From Hyphomicrobiales bacterium (GTDB taxonomy: Bacteria; Pseudomonadota; Alphaproteobacteria; Rhizobiales; Aestuariivirgaceae), in contig JALVRJ010000264.1 of the NCBI GenBank assembly GCA_027031305.1, positions 1 to 12,913 of the forward strand: a DNA stretch of 12,913 bases, written 5' to 3'. Position numbers and translations under genes: made by a program. The notes beneath the pieces are model-generated. The model saw only the letters and a list, made by a program, of their open reading frames with translations, had not been told where the DNA came from and searched no databases. Below are positions 7,231-12,913 of the stretch, piece after piece. Numbering within the stretch: position 1 is the stretch's first letter; the number at the start of each line of letters is the position of its first letter.

Positions 7231-7458
7231 TCAGGCCCGTTCCGTTGCGTCCGTTTCCGTTTCGGCCCGTTCCGCGTGCTCCTCGCGCCGAGCCTTGCGC
7301 GCCAGGGCCTCGCGCAGGGCGTGGGCGATGAAGCGCCCGCGCGCGCCTGCCGGCACTTGTTCCTTCAGCGCCCGCACCAGCGAGGTGGGAAGAAAGACCG
7401 AGAGCCGTTCCAGGGCTTCTCCGCCTTCCGTGGATGGACCGCGTCGTTGAATGTTCAT
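7231..7458 (-). CDS. Ribbon-helix-helix protein, orphan antitoxin-like, 75 aa
   Basis: Small predicted DNA-binding protein. Residues 16-23 (LERLSVFL) look like the DNA-contacting beta strand, 25-35 (TSLVRALKEQV) like helix A and 40-54 (RGRFIAHALREALAR) like helix B, the order seen in the MetJ/Arc/CopG fold. A charged tail of Glu, Arg and Thr follows (55-75). ATG at 7458-7456 is preferred over an upstream in-frame ATG at 7548 because AGGGGG lies 5 nt before it and the 30 extra residues are unlike the family. No toxin gene (RelE, PIN or similar) lies next to it: its 3' end abuts the convergent 235-aa gene and its 5' side faces parC divergently. It may be an orphan antitoxin or a stand-alone repressor. 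Confidence 0.7.
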   Translation of the reverse strand: MNIQRRGPSTEGGEALERLSVFLPTSLVRALKEQVPAGARGRFIAHALREALARKARREEHAERAETETDATERA

Positions 7459-7639
7459 GGCCGCCCCCTGGCTTGCCGAAAAGATCGTCCCTGGCCACAT
7501 GGCCTTGTTCCTGCTGAATATTCTTGTGGCATCGTTTCCGGGCGACATTGAGGCGCGGAGCTGAATGGCGGATGAACGCCATCAGTGCGCGGGGGCGTTT
7601 CATGTCGCCGAAGGTTGTGCATGAATGGGCATGGGCGAG

Positions 7640-7668
7640 TTGCCGCCCCCGGGGCGCCGTTCTACAAT
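7640..7668 (+). promoter_or_regulatory. Predicted parC promoter (TTGCCG, 17 nt, TACAAT)
   Basis: TTGCCG (7640-7645) and TACAAT (7663-7668) are separated by exactly 17 nt. A start 7 nt past the -10 coincides with the A of the parC ATG at 7675. There is no Shine-Dalgarno before that ATG, which agrees with a leaderless message. Confidence 0.6.
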
Positions 7669-7674
7669 TGTCCC

Positions 7675-9903
7675 ATGACCGAACAGACGCACAATGATTC
7701 GCCGAACACCGAGCCGGTGTCGCTGAAAGAGGCGCTGGAGGAGCGCTATCTGGCCTATGCGCTCTCCACCATCATGCACCGCGCCCTGCCCGATGTGCGC
7801 GATGGGCTCAAGCCCGTGCACCGGCGGCTGCTGTATGCCATGCACGTGCTGCGCCTTGACCCGCAGGCGGGCTTCAAGAAGTGCGCGCGCGTGGTCGGCG
7901 ATGTCATCGGCAAGTTCCACCCGCACGGCGACCAGGCGGTCTATGACGCCATGGTGCGCCTGGCGCAGGACTTCGCCCAGCGCTATCCGCTGGTGGAGGG
8001 CCAGGGCAACTTCGGCAACATCGACGGCGATGGCGCCGCCGCCTACCGCTACACCGAGGCGCGGCTCACCGACGTGGCCATGGCCCTGCTCGAGGGGCTG
8101 GAGGAAGACGCCGTCGATTTCCGCGAGACGTATAATGGCGAGGACACCGAGCCGGTGGTGCTGCCCGGCGCCTTTCCGAACCTGCTGGCCAATGGCGCGC
8201 AGGGCATAGCGGTGGGCATGGCCACCTCCATCCCGCCACACAACGCCGAGGAGGTGTGCAACGCCGCGCTGTATCTCATCAAACACCCTAACGCCGGCAT
8301 CGACAAGCTCATGGAGTTCCTGCCCGGCCCGGACTTTCCCACCGGCGGGGTGCTGGTGGAGCCGCGCGAGAGCATGGCCAAGGCCTACCAGACGGGCCGG
8401 GGCGGCTTTCGCCTTCGGGCGAAGTGGCAGAAGGAGGAGCTGGGCCGCGGCCAGTGGCAGATCGTCATCACGGAGATTCCCTACCAGGTGGCCAAGGCCA
8501 AGCTGGTGGAAAAGATCGCCGAGTTGCTGGAAGCCCGCAAGCTGCCGCTGCTGGGGGACGTGCGCGACGAATCGGCGGAGGACGTACGGCTGGTGCTGGT
8601 GCCGAAGAGCCGCAACGTCGACCCGGTGTTGCTGATGGAATCGCTGTTCCGCCTGACCGACCTGGAAGTGCGCATCGGCCTGAACATGAATGTGCTGTCG
8701 CAAGGGCGGGTGCCAAGGGTCTTGTCTCTGCGCGAGGTGTTGCAGGAGTGGCTGGAACATCGCATCGATGTGTTGGTGCGGCGCAGCTACTGGCGGCTGG
8801 AGAAAATCGCGCACCGCATGGAGGTGCTCGAAGGACTGCTCATCGCCTATCTCAACATTGACGAAGTGATCCGCATCATCCGCTTCGAGGATGATCCGAA
8901 GGGTGAGCTGATCAAGCGTTTTCATCTGAGCGAGGTGCAGGCAGAGGCCATCCTGAACATGCGCCTGCGGGCGCTTAACAAGTTGCAGGAAATCGAGATC
9001 CGCCGTGAACACGGGGAGTTGGCGAAGGAACGCGCGGAGCTGCAAGAGCTGCTGGCCTCGGAAGACCTGCAATGGCAGCGGGTGGCGAAGGAAATCCGCT
9101 TCATCCGCGACAAATGGTCGAAGAAGACCGAGCTTGGCCGGCGGCGCACGGAGATCGCCGAGGCGCCAGAGATAGAGGTGGACCTGGACGCGGCGCTGAC
9201 GGAGAAGGAGCCGATCACCGTGGTCTGCTCCGCCAAGGGCTGGATCCGGGCGCTGAAGGGGCATCTGAGCGACGAGCAGATCGGCAAGCTCAGCTACAAG
9301 GAAGGGGATTCGGGCCGCTTCGCCTTTCATGCCCATACGACGGACAAGCTGCTGCTGGCCTCATCGTCGGGGCGGTTCTACACGCTGGACGCGGGCAAGC
9401 TGCCCGGCGGGCGCGGCGCTGGCGAGCCGGTGCGGCTGAGCATCGACATGGCGGCGGAAGACGACATCGTGGCGCTGTTCGTGCACGAGAAGGACGGGCG
9501 GCTGCTACTGGCCAGTTCGGAGGGCAACGGCTTCATCGTGCGCGAGGCCGACGTGGTGGCCAACACGCGCAAGGGCAAGCAGGTGATGAACGTGAAGGCC
9601 CCGGCGAAGATGGTGGTCTGCCGCCGCATCGAGGAGGGGCACGACCACGTGGCCGTGGTGGGCACCAACCGCAAGATGCTGGTGTTCCCGCTTTCCGAGC
9701 TGCCAGAAATGACCCGCGGCAAGGGCGTGCGCCTGCAGCGTTATCCCAAGGGCGTCAGCCTTGCCGACGCCCGCCCCTTCCACCTGGAAGACGGCCTGCA
9801 ATGGCAGGATTCGGCCGGGCGCACGCGGACGGAAAAAGACATCCCCCCCTGGCTTGGCAAGCGGGCGCAGACAGGGCGGCAGGCGCCAAGGGGGTGGAGA
9901 TAA
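7675..9903 (+). CDS. parC: DNA topoisomerase IV subunit A
   Basis: Cleaves and passes duplex DNA together with ParE to decatenate daughter chromosomes. The protein has 742 aa, the usual ParC length. The breakage-reunion domain starts near residue 16 ([19 protein letters not shown]). The helix-turn-helix region contains [22 protein letters not shown] (79-100), and the catalytic tyrosine is Tyr126 in YRYTEAR. A coiled-coil segment lies around 440-460. From about 500 a beta-pinwheel C-terminal domain begins, with repeats such as [19 protein letters not shown], and the chain ends [13 protein letters not shown]. The C-terminus and missing GyrA box favour ParC over GyrA. In the quinolone-determining region Gln87 stands where enterobacterial ParC has Ser80. 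An in-frame ATG at 7585 would add 30 unrelated residues. Stop TAA is doubled (TAATAA), and the methyltransferase gene begins 20 nt later. Confidence 0.97.
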   Translation: MTEQTHNDSPNTEPVSLKEALEERYLAYALSTIMHRALPDVRDGLKPVHRRLLYAMHVLRLDPQAGFKKCARVVGDVIGKFHPHGDQAVYDAMVRLAQDFAQRYPLVEGQGNFGNIDGDGAAAYRYTEARLTDVAMALLEGLEEDAVDFRETYNGEDTEPVVLPGAFPNLLANGAQGIAVGMATSIPPHNAEEVCNAALYLIKHPNAGIDKLMEFLPGPDFPTGGVLVEPRESMAKAYQTGRGGFRLRAKWQKEELGRGQWQIVITEIPYQVAKAKLVEKIAELLEARKLPLLGDVRDESAEDVRLVLVPKSRNVDPVLLMESLFRLTDLEVRIGLNMNVLSQGRVPRVLSLREVLQEWLEHRIDVLVRRSYWRLEKIAHRMEVLEGLLIAYLNIDEVIRIIRFEDDPKGELIKRFHLSEVQAEAILNMRLRALNKLQEIEIRREHGELAKERAELQELLASEDLQWQRVAKEIRFIRDKWSKKTELGRRRTEIAEAPEIEVDLDAALTEKEPITVVCSAKGWIRALKGHLSDEQIGKLSYKEGDSGRFAFHAHTTDKLLLASSSGRFYTLDAGKLPGGRGAGEPVRLSIDMAAEDDIVALFVHEKDGRLLLASSEGNGFIVREADVVANTRKGKQVMNVKAPAKMVVCRRIEEGHDHVAVVGTNRKMLVFPLSELPEMTRGKGVRLQRYPKGVSLADARPFHLEDGLQWQDSAGRTRTEKDIPPWLGKRAQTGRQAPRGWR
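9733..9738. other. Only CTGCAG site in the window
   Basis: CTGCAG is the sequence recognised by BsuBI and PstI. Reading every TGCA in the window I find this single hexamer, inside the 3' part of parC, 185 nt before the methyltransferase start. Confidence 0.85.
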
Positions 9904-9922
9904 TAATATAGGAGAGCTTACC

Positions 9923-11407
9923 TTGTTTTCTAATATTGAAAAAAAAAGATTGCAGCTTTCAAAATGCTTAGATGCCACAAAAAAGTCCCAATTGGGGCAA
10001 TTTTTTACCCCAGCCAGGATTGCCGAGTTTATGGCCAGCCTTTTTCCCGATGCATCAGGCACATGCCGTTTACTGGATGCAGGGGCGGGAATGGGAGCGC
10101 TCTCCGCTGCCTTCTTGGAGAGGTGGGCTAGCGGCGGATTTCATTTTGATCAGGTTATCCTTGATGCCTTTGAAATCGACAAGTCATTGACACCTCACCT
10201 GTATGACACCCTGCAAAGGTATATAAATTTAAAAGGATTTTCATTAAATGTAATTGAACGCGATTTCATTGAAGAGGCCACAAGGCATTTGAGTGGGGAC
10301 ATGTTTTCAGGAAGGGAATTAGAATATACACATGCAATATTAAATCCCCCCTACAAAAAAATACGCTCCAACTCTGTCCAACGGCTAGCCTTGCGCCGTG
10401 TTGGTATCGAGACGGTAAATTTATATAGCGCTTTTGTCGCACTTGCCATTGCTCTGACCATACCGGGAGGGCATATCATCGCCATTATTCCACGTAGCTT
10501 TTGTAATGGCCCTTACTATCGTTCATTCAGAAGGTTTATTTTAAGTCACACATCTATCCACAGAATACATCTATTTGATTCTCGAAGGAAGCCCTTTAAA
10601 GATGATAATGTCCTCCAAGAAACCATGATTATACATATGCAACGAAGTGGCGTGCAAGGGCCTGTGATCATTTCATTGTCCGATGATGAATCCTTTTCAG
10701 ATATTGAAAAAACTGAATACCGTTTTGAAGATTTGGTGAAGCCAGGCGATCCAGAGAATTTTATCCACATTCCGATGTCATCTCACGGAAGAATTGTTGA
10801 ACTTCCATCCTTGGCTCGTCATTCACTGGACGAAATAGGCCTCAGTGTATCTACCGGCCCAGTTGTTGATTTCAGATTACGAGAATATTTACATCAGCTA
10901 CCTGAAGAAGGAACAGTTCCTCTGCTTTATCCGGCGCATTTCAGCAATGCAGGGATCATGTGGCCTATAAAAGAAATGAAGAAACCGAATGCTATAGAAT
11001 GTAATGACATCACAAAAAAATGGCTATTTCCAATCGGATATTATTGCACTGTCCGTCGCTTTTCATCCAAGGAGGAAAGGCGGCGTATCGTGGCCAACGT
11101 TGTTGATCCTGATATCTTTCAAGGTGCCTCATTGTTAGGATTTGAGAATCATCTCAATGTTTTTCACGAACAGAGAAAAGGGATGTCTAAGAAATTAGCA
11201 TGGGGACTAGCTACCTATTTGAATGCGCCCATCGTTGATGACTATTTCAGGCAATTTAATGGGCACACACAAGTCAACGCTACGGACTTAAGGTGCTTGC
11301 GGTATCCAAGCAGAGAAAAGCTCATCAGGCTTGGCGAATTGGCAATGGAAAGAACTTTCGATCCATATGAAATAAATTTGCAATTAGAGGCCTTGAAAAA
11401 TGACTGA
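9923..11407 (+). CDS. N6-adenine DNA methyltransferase of a BsuBI/PstI-type R-M system
   Basis: Probably methylates the adenine of CTGCAG to protect host DNA. The protein has 494 aa, close to what I recall for M.BsuBI and M.PstI (about 500). Motif X is LGQFFTP (24-30), the SAM-binding motif I is LLDAGAGMGAL (50-60), motif II is around LDAFEID (80-86), and the catalytic motif IV is NPPY (141-144). The second half (~330-494) should hold target recognition. I chose TTG 9923 because GGAGAG ends 6 nt before it. An upstream in-frame ATG at 9761 would add 54 residues that overlap parC and read as its out-of-frame shadow. Base composition is far poorer in GC than parC, which points to horizontal transfer. 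It overlaps the endonuclease gene by 8 nt (ATGACTGA). Confidence 0.93.
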   Translation: MFSNIEKKRLQLSKCLDATKKSQLGQFFTPARIAEFMASLFPDASGTCRLLDAGAGMGALSAAFLERWASGGFHFDQVILDAFEIDKSLTPHLYDTLQRYINLKGFSLNVIERDFIEEATRHLSGDMFSGRELEYTHAILNPPYKKIRSNSVQRLALRRVGIETVNLYSAFVALAIALTIPGGHIIAIIPRSFCNGPYYRSFRRFILSHTSIHRIHLFDSRRKPFKDDNVLQETMIIHMQRSGVQGPVIISLSDDESFSDIEKTEYRFEDLVKPGDPENFIHIPMSSHGRIVELPSLARHSLDEIGLSVSTGPVVDFRLREYLHQLPEEGTVPLLYPAHFSNAGIMWPIKEMKKPNAIECNDITKKWLFPIGYYCTVRRFSSKEERRRIVANVVDPDIFQGASLLGFENHLNVFHEQRKGMSKKLAWGLATYLNAPIVDDYFRQFNGHTQVNATDLRCLRYPSREKLIRLGELAMERTFDPYEINLQLEALKND

Positions 11408-12347
11408 GAAGGAAACCCGCATAAAGGAAGCCATCGAAATTTTGCAAGCTTTGGGCTTACCGAAGGCCCAGCAAAACGAGCGTTCTGCCCTTTGCCTCTT
11501 AGCACTCCTAAATCTTACACCTACGAAAAATTGGCCAGAGGCAGAAAATCCACATATGGGAATAACACCCATCATGGAATGGGTACGCGAGCATTACGAC
11601 AGGGAATATGCGCCAAATACACGTGAAACCTTCCGCAGGCAGACCATGCATCAGTTTTGTGACGCCGGTTTGGTGCTTTATAATCCTGATAAACCAGAAC
11701 GCCCTGTCAACAGCCCAAAAACCGTATACCAAATAGAGCCCGAAGCTCTTGCTTTGTTGCGCGCATATGGAACCACAGAATGGAATAATAAACTGAATTC
11801 CTATCTGGCTAAGAAGAAGACATTGGCGGAACGGTATGCGCGTGAGCGAAAACAATGCCTCATACCAGTTAGATATAAAGGAGATAAAATCACCCTGAGC
11901 CCAGGAGAACATAGTGCGCTTATTAAAGCTATCATTGAGGAATTCGCTCCACGCTTCGCACCAGGCAGTGAATTGGTTTACGTGGGAGATACGGGAAATA
12001 AATGGCGATACTTTGATAACGATCTACTCTCCAAGTTAGGTATCACTATCGATACGCATGGAAAGATGCCGGATGTCGTTTTATATTTCCCTAAGAAAAA
12101 TTGGCTATTATTGGCCGAAGCTGTTACCAGCCATGGGCCTATAGATACGAAACGGTATACTGAGTTGGCGGCATTATTCGCCAACTCCACTGCTGGACTG
12201 GTATATGTAACCGCTTTTCCGAGTAAAGAGGTGATGGGGCGTTATATCAGCGAAATTGCTTGGGAAACGGAAGTCTGGGTTGCAGAGTCACCTTCGCATC
12301 TTATTCATTTTAATGGCGAACGGTTCCTTGGACCATATAATGGTTGA
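11400..12347 (+). CDS. Type II restriction endonuclease, BsuBI/PstI family
   Basis: Cuts unmodified DNA, most likely at CTGCAG. The protein has 315 aa, close to the length I recall for R.BsuBI and R.PstI. Residues 1-~135 look like the N-terminal winged-helix domain of the family (QNERSALCLLALLNL; RRQTMHQFCDAGLVLYN). The C-terminal catalytic domain begins near 150. It contains LVYVGDTGNKWRYFDNDLLS (192-211), the acidic PD pair at 224-225 in GKMPDVVLYF, and LLAEAVTSHGP with Glu240, a divergent PD-(D/E)xK arrangement in which the usual Lys is replaced by Val. EAVTSHGP is the stretch I most associate with this family. ATG 11400 overlaps the methyltransferase stop, so translation is probably coupled. 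No controller (C) protein gene is present. AT-rich like its partner. Confidence 0.93.
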   Translation: MTEKETRIKEAIEILQALGLPKAQQNERSALCLLALLNLTPTKNWPEAENPHMGITPIMEWVREHYDREYAPNTRETFRRQTMHQFCDAGLVLYNPDKPERPVNSPKTVYQIEPEALALLRAYGTTEWNNKLNSYLAKKKTLAERYARERKQCLIPVRYKGDKITLSPGEHSALIKAIIEEFAPRFAPGSELVYVGDTGNKWRYFDNDLLSKLGITIDTHGKMPDVVLYFPKKNWLLLAEAVTSHGPIDTKRYTELAALFANSTAGLVYVTAFPSKEVMGRYISEIAWETEVWVAESPSHLIHFNGERFLGPYNG

Positions 12348-12356
12348 GGAAAATAG

Positions 12357-12512
12357 CCTCTCGCAATGATAGATACAAGCCTCTGGCTGGAACCTGTGGC
12401 GCTTTCTTCCTCAAAATACTTTTCAGCGCATGAATTGAGCACATTGTTGCGTCATGTTATGAAGCACAGGCTACGGTTGCTGGAGGCGTGGCATGACCAT
12501 TTCGGCAGTTGA
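12357..12512 (+). pseudogene. DUF4160 gene remnant, 3' end only
   Basis: An open frame runs from just after a TAG (12354-12356) to TGA 12510-12512. Its product from ATG 12366 would be 48 aa, with WLEPVALSSSKYFSAHEL followed by RLRLLEAWHDHFGS. This corresponds to the C-terminal half of DUF4160 proteins, which usually end in a helix such as LLEAWHDHFG. The N-terminal half, with the conserved PPHFH-type motif, is missing. Its place is taken by the AT-rich restriction cassette, whose last stop codon is 10 nt upstream. The frame overlaps the DUF2442 start by 20 nt, as in intact pairs. It has no Shine-Dalgarno before ATG 12366, so expression is doubtful. The family match is from memory of its C-terminus. 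Confidence 0.65.
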
Positions 12513-12747
12513 AGCGCAGGCTCTGGCGCGGGATGTGGCCTTCACGGAAGACGAGATGATCGTCTCGCTCGTGGATGGGCGGCGGATTGCCGTGCCGTTG
12601 GCGTGGTTTCCGCGGCTGGCCGCCGCTTCGCGGGCACAACTGGAGAACTGGGGACTGCTCGGCGACGGCGAGGGCATCCACTGGCCCGATCTGGACGAGG
12701 ACATCAGCGTCGCTGGCCTGCTGCGCGGGAAAAGGGCGGCGGGGTAG
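12493..12747 (+). CDS. DUF2442 domain protein, 84 aa
   Basis: A small protein whose core (DEMIVSLVDGRRIAVPLAWFPRL, residues 21-43) has the beta-hairpin followed by the PL-WFPRL motif of DUF2442, and then a WPDLDEDISVAGLL segment (58-73) typical of the family end. The family is usually found beside DUF4160, and the pair is often listed as a possible toxin-antitoxin-like module, though a biochemical role is not established. GGAGG (12482-12486) 6 nt before the ATG gives a strong start. Composition returns to GC-rich chromosome level. Its partner is truncated immediately upstream, so this copy is unpaired. Confidence 0.85.
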   Translation: MTISAVEAQALARDVAFTEDEMIVSLVDGRRIAVPLAWFPRLAAASRAQLENWGLLGDGEGIHWPDLDEDISVAGLLRGKRAAG

Positions 12748-12785
12748 GGCCTGTTGCAGGATTTATCGCGGGACGGGATTGTCTA

Positions 12786-12913
12786 ATACCGGCTTGCACA
12801 AAGGCTGACCGGTGCAAACCGCCCCGCGCCCCCGCCCAAGCCCTTGTTTTTAATGATTTGGGGGTTGGGCGGGGGCGCGGGGCTTCTGCGTGGTTCCTTA
12901 TGCATTCTGGTAT
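12786..12913 (-). repeat. 128-bp MITE-like element, copy 2 (inverted arms)
   Basis: Reverse complement of copy 1 in both arms: 36 of 36 bases for 12786-12821 and 31 of 31 for 12883-12913. Between the arms the core (12822-12882) instead matches copy 1 in the direct orientation, with two substitutions (TTTTTA for TTTTTC, and GTTGGG for GTTCGG). The last base of the window is the last base of the element, so its right flank and any target duplication cannot be seen. Confidence 0.85.

Noticed and set aside
7600..9336. 578-aa leftward open frame
   Set aside because: Antisense shadow of parC, rich in His and Gln, with no recognisable domain.
12575..12808. 77-aa rightward frame running into the repeat
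   Set aside because: Out-of-frame shadow of the DUF2442 gene that ends inside repeat copy 2.

Overview
The window looks like a GC-rich (by eye roughly 65%) alphaproteobacterial chromosome. Three things point there: a circularly permuted two-piece tmRNA gene whose tag reads ANDNYAPVAVAA, a PdxJ of the rhizobial type ([19 protein letters not shown]), and many REP-like palindromes of the GTCAT-stem-loop-stem-ATC type. Family or genus cannot be fixed from the sequence alone.

Layout. Positions 1-110 hold nothing I can support. A leftward ssrA gene (about 150-487) has its own promoter and terminator. Divergent from it is a six-TM voltage-gated K+ channel with a C-terminal zinc ribbon (556-1479), then a small exported protein (1587-2183). 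The gene-free stretch 2184-2660 is filled with two REP-like pairs and a 128-bp MITE-like repeat. Next comes a branched-chain amino acid module: a promoter, a probably leaderless 16-codon leader peptide, a terminator (attenuator, 2628-2774), ilvB (2838-4598), a REP pair, and ilvH (4840-5409). After another REP pair come pdxJ (5617-6360), an unrecognised 235-aa acidic protein (6518-7225), a leftward orphan ribbon-helix-helix protein (7231-7458), and parC (7675-9903), whose promoter predicts a leaderless mRNA.

Immediately behind parC the base composition falls sharply (sampled lines 28-53% GC). This AT-rich island (about 9904-12356) encodes a complete type II restriction-modification system of the BsuBI/PstI family: an m6A methyltransferase followed by an endonuclease, with the two reading frames overlapping by 8 nt. 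The right edge of the island cuts into a DUF4160 gene, of which only the last ~48 codons remain, still overlapping its usual DUF2442 partner (12493-12747). The window ends with a second copy of the 128-bp repeat.

How it works together. IlvB and IlvH form acetolactate synthase, with expression probably gated by the leader. PdxJ, ParC and tmRNA are housekeeping. The R-M cassette is the recent arrival. The most unusual observation is the pair of 128-bp repeats. Their outer arms are identical but in inverted orientation, while the hairpin-bounded core (15-bp GC-rich inverted repeats) keeps the same absolute orientation in both. The core has therefore flipped relative to its arms in one copy.
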